A DNA stretch of 17,026 bases, taken from Pseudomonadota bacterium. Its GTDB lineage: Bacteria > Pseudomonadota > Alphaproteobacteria > Acetobacterales > Acetobacteraceae. The notes under the pieces were generated by a model that ran no database searches, was not told the DNA's origin, and was given only the letters and a program-made list of their open reading frames with translations. The translations under genes and the position numbers were made by a program. Within the stretch, counting starts at the first letter, position 1, and the number at the start of each line of letters is the position of its first letter. Shown piece after piece: positions 9,593 through 16,558 of the stretch. Location of the stretch: the NCBI GenBank assembly GCA_021815835.1, contig JAKAZN010000001.1, forward strand, positions 1-17,026, given 5' to 3'.

Positions 9593-10936
9593 TTACCCCG
9601 ATGCGGCCAGCACCCGGTCGATGAAGGCCCCGGCGCTCCCCAGATACCCCGCCGGATCGGTCAGCCGCGCCAGCGCCGCCGCGTCCAGCCGATCCGCCAC
9701 TTCCGGCGCGCGCGCCAGCGCCTCGGCCAGCGGAATCCGCTCGGTCAGCGCCACGTCGCAGGCGTGCTTCACCACGTGATGCGCCTCGCCCCGGCCCAGC
9801 ACGGGGGCGAGGCCCATCATCACCGCCTCGGCCACGATCAGCCCACCGGTCAGATCGAGGTTGCGGCGCATCCGCGCGGCATCGACGGTCAGGCCCTCGG
9901 CGATCGCGCGCGCATGGAGCAGGGCGCCATGGGCCAGGACGAAGGCTTGCGGGATCGCCAGCGCCTCGGCCTGCCAGGGGCCGGTGCCGCGCTCGTGGTC
10001 CTGCGCCATCGCGCCCTGCATCAGCGGCACCAGCGCCTGCACGCCGCGGGCGGCGGCGTGGATGTATTCGCTGGCGATCGGGTTGCGCTTCTGCGGCATG
10101 GTGGAAGAGGCGCCGCGGCCGGCGACGTAGGGTTCCGCGACCTCGGCGATCTCGGTCTGGGCGAGCAGGATGATGTCGGTGGCGAATTTCGCCAGGCTGC
10201 CGCAGATCAGTCCGAGCAGGCTGACCGCTTCGGCCAGGCTGTCGCGGCAGACATGCCAGGGCGCGGGGGGCGCGGCCAGGCCGAGCTCGGCCGCCAGCCC
10301 CTCCATCACCGCGATGCCGTCCCCGCCGAGCGAGGCCAGGGTGCCCGCGGCGCCGCCGAAGCTGACCTTCTCGACGCGCGGGCGAAGCTGGGCGAGGCGC
10401 TCGCCATGGGCGAGGAAAGGCTGCGCCCAGATGGCACATTTCAGCCCGAAGCTGGTGGGCAGCGCCTGTTGCAGATGGGTCCGTCCGGCCATCACCGTGT
10501 CGCGGTGGCGCGCGGCGAGGCCGAGCAGCGCGGACCGAACCGCGGCCAGTTCCGCTGCGACCAGCGCAAGGCCGGCACGAACCTGCAGCACCGTCGCGGT
10601 GTCCATGATGTCCTGGGTGGTCGCGCCCCAATGGGTCCAGCCGCCATGTTCGCCGGCGGCGCGAGACAGTTCGGCGACCAGGCCGACCACGGGATAGCCG
10701 ACATTGCGCGCGGTGGCGGCGAGCACGGCCGGGTTCAGGTTTTCATACCGTGCCACTTCGGTGATGCGGACGGCGGCCGCGGGCGGGATCAGGCCGAGCC
10801 TTGCCTGCACCCGGGCGAGGGCGGCCTCCACGTCCAGCATGCGCTGGAAATAGGCGGTCTCGTCGAACACCGCGCGCATCGCGTCGGAACCGTAGAGGGT
10901 GCCGAGAATGGGGCCGTCGGCGGGGTTGGTGGGCAT
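9593..10936 (-). CDS. PcaB-like fumarase/aspartase-superfamily lyase (3-carboxymuconate cycloisomerase type)
   Basis: A 447-residue cytoplasmic enzyme of the fumarase/aspartase superfamily. The superfamily signature is SSTMPQKRNP (277-286), which carries the mobile catalytic loop serine. HWGATTQD (102-109) and GRTHLQQALPTSFG (151-164, with H154) are the other two conserved blocks. The style of these blocks and the N terminus (GSDAMRAVFDE) resemble PcaB, which closes 3-carboxy-cis,cis-muconate to the gamma-lactone in protocatechuate breakdown, more than adenylosuccinate or argininosuccinate lyase. No other pca gene is nearby, so the substrate is uncertain and I withhold a symbol. AGGGAG about 8 bases upstream supports ATG 10936. 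Confidence 0.8.
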   Translation of the reverse strand: MPTNPADGPILGTLYGSDAMRAVFDETAYFQRMLDVEAALARVQARLGLIPPAAAVRITEVARYENLNPAVLAATARNVGYPVVGLVAELSRAAGEHGGWTHWGATTQDIMDTATVLQVRAGLALVAAELAAVRSALLGLAARHRDTVMAGRTHLQQALPTSFGLKCAIWAQPFLAHGERLAQLRPRVEKVSFGGAAGTLASLGGDGIAVMEGLAAELGLAAPPAPWHVCRDSLAEAVSLLGLICGSLAKFATDIILLAQTEIAEVAEPYVAGRGASSTMPQKRNPIASEYIHAAARGVQALVPLMQGAMAQDHERGTGPWQAEALAIPQAFVLAHGALLHARAIAEGLTVDAARMRRNLDLTGGLIVAEAVMMGLAPVLGRGEAHHVVKHACDVALTERIPLAEALARAPEVADRLDAAALARLTDPAGYLGSAGAFIDRVLAASG

Positions 10937-11004
10937 GGGCGCGCTCCCTGGCGGGCGGATGGTCGCAGCGGGGTGGCAGGGCGATGGCGTAGGGTCAAGC
11001 GGGG

Positions 11005-11023
11005 CGGACCAACGATTGGCCCG
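11005..11023 (-). terminator. Terminator-like hairpin after the CLC gene
   Basis: Bases 11005-11012 and 11016-11023 form an 8-bp stem around a 3-base UCG loop, 24 bases past the CLC stop. One pair is G-U in the minus-strand RNA but a mismatch in plus-strand RNA, so the structure favours minus transcripts. It lacks a T-tract. Confidence 0.45.
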
Positions 11024-11046
11024 GCCGGCGCGCGCGACCCCCGCGA

Positions 11047-12858
11047 CTACTCCCCGGCGAGCTCGCGGCGCCGGCGCTCCAGTTCTTCCGCGTAACGACG
11101 CAGCGCGTAATATTCCGCCAGCAGGCCGACCACGCGGCGGGATTCCAGGTCATCGACCACCACCAGCGCGTCGGCCTCCGCGTCCTCGAATTTCGCCATC
11201 GCGTCCTTCACCGTCATCTCCGCCAGCAGCACCGTGTCGCGGTGATGCAGGATGTCGGTCAGGCGATGTTCGGCATCGGCCTCCGCGTGGGCCTCGGCAA
11301 CCAGCACGATGCCGGCATAGGCGCCGTCGGCGTCCAGCGCGACCACCCGCTGCGTGGAACCGAGTGGGAAATCATGGCGGAACGTGGCGATGGTCATGTC
11401 CGCGGGCACGCTGCGCGCGCCATGGCGCATCAGCCGCCCGACCGTCAGGTTGCGCATCCAGCCGACATCGACGGCGCTGCGGATGCCCTCGCCGCGCAGG
11501 TGGAAGCGCCAGGTGGCGAAGGAATAGCCGAAGGTGCGCCGCACCGTCACCGCCGAGACCACCGACGCCCCGAGCACCGCCATCGTCAGCGGCAGGCTTC
11601 CGGTCGACTCCAGCGCCAGGAACCCCATGGTGAGCGGCCCGCCGATGATCGCGACGGCCAGCGAATTCATCCCCACGACCGACATGATGACGATCGGCAC
11701 CGCGTAATGCGTGCTCACCAGCGCGAGCGTCCCGCCCGCGAACTTGCCCACCAGCGCGCCCAGCACCAGGGAGGCGAAGAACAGCCCGCCACGAAACCCC
11801 GACCCGATCGAAACCGCCGAGCCGACCGCCTTCATCACCACCAGCAGGGCCAGCCAGCGCAGCGGCATCGGCGCGCGGATCAGGGTCTCGATCGCGCCAT
11901 GGCCGGAGGACAGCACCGCCGGGCTCGCCAGCGCCATCGCGCCCACCACGAGCCCGCCCAGCGCCGGACGCAGCCAGGGACGGATGCCGCTGCGGCGAAA
12001 CAGATCCTCGATCAGGGTCACGCCGCGCATCAGCGCGATGCCGACCAGCGCGCACAGCAGGCCGGTGCCGAGGATCGGCGCATAATCCTCCGAGCGCAGC
12101 GGCGGCATCGTCAGATGCAGCTCGAACGGCGCGTGGCCCATCGTGTGCAGCACGGCGACCGCGACCAACGATGACGCGGCGACCGGCGCGAAGGTGCCGA
12201 GCGTGTAGGTGCCGATCACCAGCTCGAAGCCATAGAACGTGCCGGTGAGCGGGGCGTCGAACGCCGAGGCGATGGCCCCGGCCGCGCCGCACCCGACCAG
12301 CAGACGCAGATCGTTGCGGCGGAGCTGGAAGGCGCGGCCGAAGCGGGAGGCAAGCCCGGCGCCGATCTGCGCATAGCCGGCCTCCAGCCCGATCGAGGCG
12401 CCGACGCCGTTCGAAAGAATGGTCTGGGCGACGACGATCAGGCTGTCATTGAGCGACATGCGCCCGCCATAGAGCGCGTTCGCCTCGATCGCATCGATCG
12501 CGCGGCGGGGACGGAAGCGGCCGACGACCAGGCCGAACAAGCCGACGGCAAGACCGCCGAGCGGCAGGACGATCAGCGAGCGCCAGGGAGGAAGGCCGGG
12601 CATGGCGCTGAGATGCGCGCCGGACGGCAGGCTAAAGAGCACCTGATGCATGAGCTGGGCGGCGGCGGTCATCAGGAAAACCATCACGCCGGCGCAGGCA
12701 CCGACCCAGGCAGCCAGGGTGAGCAGCCAGAGCTCGTCGATGCGCACGAGCGCGCGCAGCACCTGCGGCGCGTGTTGCAGGCGCGCGCGGAACCGGCGGC
12801 GCGCGGCGCGGGTCGGCGCGGGGGCAGGGGAGGGTTTGCTGCCTTCGAACGGGGACAT
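11047..12858 (-). CDS. CLC-family chloride channel/transporter with C-terminal CBS-like domains
   Basis: A 603-residue inner-membrane protein. The CLC core (~45-445) has many hydrophobic helices and an internal two-fold pattern. Recognisable blocks are SNGVGASIGLEAGYAQIGAG (150-169), whose E159 aligns with the gating glutamate of CLC proteins, DAPLTGTFYGFEL (201-213), and SGFRGGLFFASLVLGALVGK (353-372), which matches the GxFxP helix region but reads GLFFAS. The GSGIP motif is absent and the GREGP motif is GLEAG. The C-terminal ~130 residues look like a CBS pair (~475-526 and ~535-590), a usual nucleotide-binding regulatory module. I start at MSPFEGSKP (12858); the longer open frame to 13338 reads antisense through smpB. 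No clear Shine-Dalgarno is seen; ATG 12933 is a weaker alternative. Ion selectivity and channel-versus-antiporter mode are unknown. Confidence 0.88.
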   Translation of the reverse strand: MSPFEGSKPSPAPAPTRAARRRFRARLQHAPQVLRALVRIDELWLLTLAAWVGACAGVMVFLMTAAAQLMHQVLFSLPSGAHLSAMPGLPPWRSLIVLPLGGLAVGLFGLVVGRFRPRRAIDAIEANALYGGRMSLNDSLIVVAQTILSNGVGASIGLEAGYAQIGAGLASRFGRAFQLRRNDLRLLVGCGAAGAIASAFDAPLTGTFYGFELVIGTYTLGTFAPVAASSLVAVAVLHTMGHAPFELHLTMPPLRSEDYAPILGTGLLCALVGIALMRGVTLIEDLFRRSGIRPWLRPALGGLVVGAMALASPAVLSSGHGAIETLIRAPMPLRWLALLVVMKAVGSAVSIGSGFRGGLFFASLVLGALVGKFAGGTLALVSTHYAVPIVIMSVVGMNSLAVAIIGGPLTMGFLALESTGSLPLTMAVLGASVVSAVTVRRTFGYSFATWRFHLRGEGIRSAVDVGWMRNLTVGRLMRHGARSVPADMTIATFRHDFPLGSTQRVVALDADGAYAGIVLVAEAHAEADAEHRLTDILHHRDTVLLAEMTVKDAMAKFEDAEADALVVVDDLESRRVVGLLAEYYALRRYAEELERRRRELAGE

Positions 12859-12984
12859 GCGCGGGAGGCCAGGTGGGAACGGGCGCGACGGGAGGGCGGG
12901 ACGTGGCGAGACTGGCCGCGCGCCATGGTTCATGGGCCGGGGCAGCCAGGGGAGCAATAGGGCCAGGCGCGGGGCAAATTCCGC

Positions 12985-13008
12985 GACGGGCGGGCGGCCA
13001 TGCCCGTC
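12985..13008 (-). terminator. Possible terminator after smpB
   Basis: GACGGGC (12985-12991) and GCCCGTC (13002-13008) form a 7-bp perfect stem around a 10-base loop, 7 bases past the smpB stop, in the 157-base gap before the CLC gene. A/T-rich bases (AATTT on the minus strand) follow shortly after, but there is no proper T-tract. I see nothing else in this gap. Confidence 0.4.
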
Positions 13009-13015
13009 CGGTCCC

Positions 13016-13501
13016 CTACCCCCGCGCGCGCAACAGCCGAGCCTTGTCCCGCTGCCAGTCCCGCGTCGCGATCGCCGCCCGCTTGTCCGCCTTCTTCTGC
13101 CCCTCCCCAAGTCCCAGCAGCACCTTCGCGCGCCCCCGCTCGTTGAAATGGATCTGCAGCGGCACCAGCGAAATCCCGTCCCGGGACACCGCGCTGGCCA
13201 ATTGCCGCATCTCCTTTCTTTTAAGCAATAATTTCCGCGGTGCGCGGGGTTCGAACCGCGACAGCACGCCGCCCTGGTATTCGGGGATATAGGCGTTGAA
13301 CAGCCACATCTCCCCCTCCCGCTCCCCCGCCCAGGCATCGGTCAGGGTCGCTCGGCCGAGGCGCAGCGATTTCACCTCCGGCCCTTTCAGCACCAGGCCG
13401 GCTTCGACGGTGGATTTGATCGCGTAATCGAATCGCGCCTTGCGGTTCTGCGCGGCGATCCCGTGCGAGATGAGTGATTTCTTCGGTTTGACTGCGGCCA
13501 T
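13016..13501 (-). CDS. smpB: SsrA-binding protein SmpB
   Basis: A 161-residue cytoplasmic protein that carries tmRNA to stalled ribosomes for trans-translation. Family blocks are ISHGIAAQNRKARFDYAI (11-28), AGLVLKGPEVKSLRLGRA (34-51), WLFNAYIPEY (66-75), and the basic C-terminal tail KKADKRAAIATRDWQRDKAR, which enters the empty mRNA channel. GPEVKSLR replaces the commoner GTEVKSLR. It lies 47 bases after dapA on the same strand, separated by a perfect hairpin. The likely ribosome binding site GAGAG ends 8 bases before the ATG and directly adjoins the hairpin stem. The tmRNA gene ssrA is not in the window. Confidence 0.96.
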   Translation of the reverse strand: MAAVKPKKSLISHGIAAQNRKARFDYAIKSTVEAGLVLKGPEVKSLRLGRATLTDAWAGEREGEMWLFNAYIPEYQGGVLSRFEPRAPRKLLLKRKEMRQLASAVSRDGISLVPLQIHFNERGRAKVLLGLGEGQKKADKRAAIATRDWQRDKARLLRARG

Positions 13502-13515
13502 TCGCGGGACTCTCT

Positions 13516-13541
13516 CACCTCTCCCGCAACCGGGAGAGGTG
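13516..13541 (-). terminator. Perfect hairpin between dapA and smpB
   Basis: Eleven bases (13516-13526) are exactly complementary to 13531-13541 around a 4-base loop, 7 bases after the dapA stop. The stem is the CACCTCTCCCG type with its complement. It could end dapA transcription, but no T-tract follows and the smpB start is only 14 bases beyond. It resembles short CTCTCCCG...CGGGAGAG dyads that recur between genes in many GC-rich proteobacteria, so it may also be a dispersed repeat. Confidence 0.55.
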
Positions 13542-13548
13542 AAGACGA

Positions 13549-14427
13549 TCAGTTCAACAAGCCCGCTTCCGTCATCGCCGCCCGCACCCGCGCCCGCGTC
13601 CCTTCACCGGGCGGGGCCAGCGGCAGCCGGCATCGGTTCTCGGTCTTGCCCAGCAGGCTCGCCGCATATTTCACCGGCCCCGGGCTGGTTTCCGCAAACA
13701 GCGCATCATGCAGCGGCACCAGCCGATCCTGGATCGCCATCGCCGCGCCGATCCGCCCGGCCTGCCAGGCCGTGTGCATCTCCGCGCACAGCCGCGGCGC
13801 CACGTTCGCCGTCACGCTGATGCACCCCACGCCCCCGGCGGCGAGGAAGGCCAGCGCCGTGTGATCCTCCCCCGACAACTGGCAGAATTCCGGCCCGCAT
13901 TCCCGCTTCGTGTGCAACGGCCGCGCGAGGTTCGCGGTCGCGTCCTTCACGCCGATGATGTTGCGGTGCCTGGCCAGCCGCGCCATCGTCTCGACGCTCA
14001 TGTCCACCACGCTGCGCGGGGGGATGTTGTAGATGATGATCGGCAGGTCCACCGCGTCCGCGATCGCGGAGAAATGCAGGAACATCCCTTCCTGCGTCGG
14101 CTTGTTGTAGTAGGGCGTGACGATCAGCGCCGCGTCCGCGCCGGCTTCCTTGGCGTGGCGCGTCAGACCGATCGCCTCCTCGGTGCTGTTCGAGCCGGTC
14201 CCGGCGATCACCGGCACGCGGCCCTTCGCGACCTCGATCGCGATCTCCACCACGCGCTTGTGTTCCGCATGGCTCAGGGTCGGGGATTCGCCAGTTGTTC
14301 CGGTCGGCACCACCGCCGAGGTGCCCTCCTTGATCTGCCAGTCCACGAAATCGGCATAGGCTTTCTCGTCGATCGACCCGTCGGCGCGCATCGGCGTGAT
14401 CAGGGCGACGAGCGATCCCTTGAACAT
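13549..14427 (-). CDS. dapA: 4-hydroxy-tetrahydrodipicolinate synthase (DapA)
   Basis: A 292-residue TIM-barrel aldolase that condenses pyruvate with aspartate semialdehyde, the first committed step to diaminopimelate and lysine. With the start at [13 protein letters not shown] the catalytic residues fall at the same numbers as in E. coli: T44/T45 (GTTGES), Y107 (TPYYNKP), Y133 (IIYNIPPR), R138 and Schiff-base K161 (GVKDAT). I reject the longer frame to 14505 because AGGAGG lies 5 bases before ATG 14427 and the extra 26 residues have no family match. A conserved glycine-rich [16 protein letters not shown] block follows at ~202. It is divergent from the transglycosylase gene, 103 bases apart. 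Confidence 0.97.
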   Translation of the reverse strand: MFKGSLVALITPMRADGSIDEKAYADFVDWQIKEGTSAVVPTGTTGESPTLSHAEHKRVVEIAIEVAKGRVPVIAGTGSNSTEEAIGLTRHAKEAGADAALIVTPYYNKPTQEGMFLHFSAIADAVDLPIIIYNIPPRSVVDMSVETMARLARHRNIIGVKDATANLARPLHTKRECGPEFCQLSGEDHTALAFLAAGGVGCISVTANVAPRLCAEMHTAWQAGRIGAAMAIQDRLVPLHDALFAETSPGPVKYAASLLGKTENRCRLPLAPPGEGTRARVRAAMTEAGLLN

Positions 14428-14432
14428 CTGAT

Positions 14433-14438
14433 CCTCCT
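14433..14438 (-). promoter_or_regulatory. Ribosome binding site of dapA (decides the start)
   Basis: AGGAGG, 5 bases before ATG 14427. This is the best Shine-Dalgarno in the window and rules out the upstream in-frame ATG at 14505. Confidence 0.8.
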
Positions 14439-14476
14439 GGAAGGGCGCGCGGACCCGGTCTCGCGCGGAAAACGGG

Positions 14477-14505
14477 AAGCTAGGCGCAAGGGGGATGCCT
14501 CGCAA
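14477..14505 (-). promoter_or_regulatory. Predicted dapA promoter
   Basis: TTGCGA (14505-14500) and TAGCTT (14482-14477) are 17 bases apart. A start near 14470 would give a leader of about 43 bases with the Shine-Dalgarno at its end. The boxes resemble those proposed for dusB. Evidence is by eye only. Confidence 0.4.
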
Positions 14506-14530
14506 GCGCCGGGGTTGCTAGAAGGGGCGC

Positions 14531-16558
14531 ATGAGCGGGCGCGGCAGGATCATCGGAGCACTCGGCGCGGCCGTCGCCCGGACGCTACGCCGCGCGGCTG
14601 TCGCCAGGATACTACCCCGCGCGGCTGTCGCCAGGATACTACCCCGCGCGGCTGTCGCCGCGACATTGCTTGCCCCCGCCGCGCGCGCGGCCGATCCCAT
14701 GCCCTTCGTCCGCGCGGATGCCTGGCCTCAGGCCCAGGCGGCAGCCGCGGCGGATGCGGACCCCGTGGCCGCCAAGCTCGTCACCTTCTACCGCCTGCTC
14801 GACCCCGGCGCGGCGACCCCGGCGGAGATCGCCGCCTTCCGCGCCGCCAATCCCGACTGGCCCGACCAGTGGCTGCTGGAGCGGCGCCGCCAGCAGGCCC
14901 TGCTGACCGATTCCGATCCGGCCGATCTCGCCCGGCAATGCCGCCAGGGTCCGGTCACGCTCCCCGCCGCGCTGGCCGCCTGCGCCGATGCGCTGGCCGA
15001 GGCCCACCACCCGAACGCCGCCGCCGCGGCTGCACGCCAGGCCTGGGCGCGCGGCCTGACCGATCCCGCCTTCGCGGCGCGCTGGTCCGCCCGGGTGACC
15101 CCGGCCGATAGCTGGAGCCGGTTCCAGCGCCTGCTGCGCCCCGACCCGTCGGCCGCCCGCGCCACCATCCCCCGGCTTGCCCCCGCGCGCCGTCCGCTCG
15201 CCCGCGCCTGGCTCGCGCTCCGCCAGGGCGCGCCGGATGCCCAGGCACTGATCCGCGCCCTGCCGGCCGAGGCGCGCGCGACCCCTGGCCTGGTTCTGGA
15301 TCAGGCGGTCGCCCTCCGCCGCGGGTCCGACGATGACGCGGCGCTGGCCCTCTGGCGCGCCCGGGGCTTTGCCGCCGAGGCCGCCGCGCCCGCCGCAAGC
15401 CGCGCCGCGTTCTGGAACGAGCGCGACATCCTCGCCCGCGACCTGCTCGCCGCCGGCAATGCCCAGGCCGCCTATACCGCCGCCAACGACCCCGCGCAGA
15501 CCGCGCCCGCCGCCATCGCCTCCGCCGGGTTCCTCTCGGGCTTCATCGCGCTCACCGCCCTGCACGACCCGGCCCGCGCGGCGGCGAGCTTCCACCGCGT
15601 CACCGCCGCCTCCCACGCCGCCATCACCCAGGCCCGCGGCCATTACTGGCTCGGCCGCGCCGCCGCCGCCGCCGGCGCGGACCCCTCGGGCGAGTACCGC
15701 GCGGCCAGCGCCTACCCCACCACGTTCTATGGCCAGCTCGCCGCCGCCGCGCTCGGCGAAAACCCCGCCGCCCTGATCGCCGCCGCGCGCGATCCGCAAT
15801 TCACCCGCGCCCAGGCCTTCGCCTTCACCGGCCACGAACTGGTCCGCGCCGCCCTGCTCCTGGTCGCCTGGCACGAGGCCGGCCGCGCCCGCGCCTTCCT
15901 GTTCCGCATGGCCGAGGTCGCGCCCGACCCGGCGGAACAGACCTTGGCCGCCCGTCTGGCGCTCGCCGTGGGCCTGCCGGAAACCGCGGTGTTCATCGCC
16001 CGGCGCATGGGGCTGGAAGGGAAGATGCTGCCGCGGACCGGCTGGCCGTTGGCGGTCGATCCCGCCGATACGGCGTCCGCGCTGGGGGCGGCGGAAAAGC
16101 CGGTGGTGCTGGCGCTGATCCGCCAGGAGAGCAGCTTCGATCGCGGCGCGATCAGCCCCTCCGGCGCGCGCGGCCTGATGCAGCTGATGCCGGCCACGGC
16201 GGCAATGCTGGCGCGCCGGCTGGCGAGCCCGATCTCCACCGTGGCGCTGACGCGCGACGGGGCGCGCAACATGGCGCTGGGTTCGGCCTATCTGGACCAA
16301 CTGCTGGCGCGGTTTGGCGGGTCCCTGCCGCTGGCCGTCGCCGCCTACAATGCCGGGCCGCGCCGGGTGGATGAATGGCTGGCCGCGAGCGGCGGTCCGC
16401 CCAGGGGCGCGGCGGCTATGATCGACTGGATCGAGCGCATCCCGTTCGGCGAGACCCGCAACTATGTGCAGCGGGTGCTGGAGAACACCGTGATCTATCT
16501 CGCCCGCGCCAATATCGCCGCCCCAAGCTTGACCGCGCAGTGGATGAAGCCGCGATGA
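14531..16558 (+). CDS. slt: Soluble lytic murein transglycosylase (Slt family)
   Basis: A 675-residue exported enzyme that cleaves the peptidoglycan glycan strand, leaving 1,6-anhydro-muramic ends. The C terminus is a goose-lysozyme-like SLT domain: catalytic E533 in ALIRQESSFDRGAISPSGA, GARGLMQLMPATA (545-557), and AYNAGPRRVDEWL (~617-629), then IPFGETRNYVQRVLEN. Residues ~70-500 are an Ala-rich helical superhelix of the Slt70 type, with HYWLGRAAAAAG and PTTFYGQLAAAALGENP typical of its end. The signal peptide is unusually long: the hydrophobic core and cleavage site (LLAPAARA, cut near residue 53) are preceded by four 9-residue repeats. GAAGGGG just before ATG 14531 is the likely ribosome binding site. 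The stop overlaps the next gene. Confidence 0.93.
   Translation: MSGRGRIIGALGAAVARTLRRAAVARILPRAAVARILPRAAVAATLLAPAARAADPMPFVRADAWPQAQAAAAADADPVAAKLVTFYRLLDPGAATPAEIAAFRAANPDWPDQWLLERRRQQALLTDSDPADLARQCRQGPVTLPAALAACADALAEAHHPNAAAAAARQAWARGLTDPAFAARWSARVTPADSWSRFQRLLRPDPSAARATIPRLAPARRPLARAWLALRQGAPDAQALIRALPAEARATPGLVLDQAVALRRGSDDDAALALWRARGFAAEAAAPAASRAAFWNERDILARDLLAAGNAQAAYTAANDPAQTAPAAIASAGFLSGFIALTALHDPARAAASFHRVTAASHAAITQARGHYWLGRAAAAAGADPSGEYRAASAYPTTFYGQLAAAALGENPAALIAAARDPQFTRAQAFAFTGHELVRAALLLVAWHEAGRARAFLFRMAEVAPDPAEQTLAARLALAVGLPETAVFIARRMGLEGKMLPRTGWPLAVDPADTASALGAAEKPVVLALIRQESSFDRGAISPSGARGLMQLMPATAAMLARRLASPISTVALTRDGARNMALGSAYLDQLLARFGGSLPLAVAAYNAGPRRVDEWLAASGGPPRGAAAMIDWIERIPFGETRNYVQRVLENTVIYLARANIAAPSLTAQWMKPR
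14564..14671 (+). repeat. 27-bp tandem repeat, four copies, in the slt signal peptide
   Basis: The copies run 14564-14590, 14591-14617, 14618-14644 and 14645-14671. Copies 2 and 3 are identical, copy 1 differs mainly in its second half, and copy 4 shares the first 15 bases. The unit is in frame and encodes RAAVARILP. The central copies contain the codons AGG, ATA and CTA, which are rare in this GC-rich DNA. Confidence 0.85.

Noticed and set aside
9764..11095. 443-codon plus-strand frame opposite the PcaB-like gene
   Set aside because: Shadow; the minus-strand lyase has the full superfamily signature.
12859..13338. N-terminal extension of the CLC gene to 13338
   Set aside because: It would read out of frame through smpB on the same strand and adds Arg/Gly/Pro-rich sequence with no match to CLC proteins.
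14428..14505. 26-residue N-terminal extension of DapA
   Set aside because: The strong AGGAGG sits before ATG 14427, the catalytic numbering matches E. coli from there, and the extension covers the predicted promoter.
14639..16300. 553-codon Gly/Arg-rich minus-strand frame opposite slt
   Set aside because: Glycine-rich low complexity mirrors the alanine codons of the transglycosylase; the SLT domain on the plus strand is clear.
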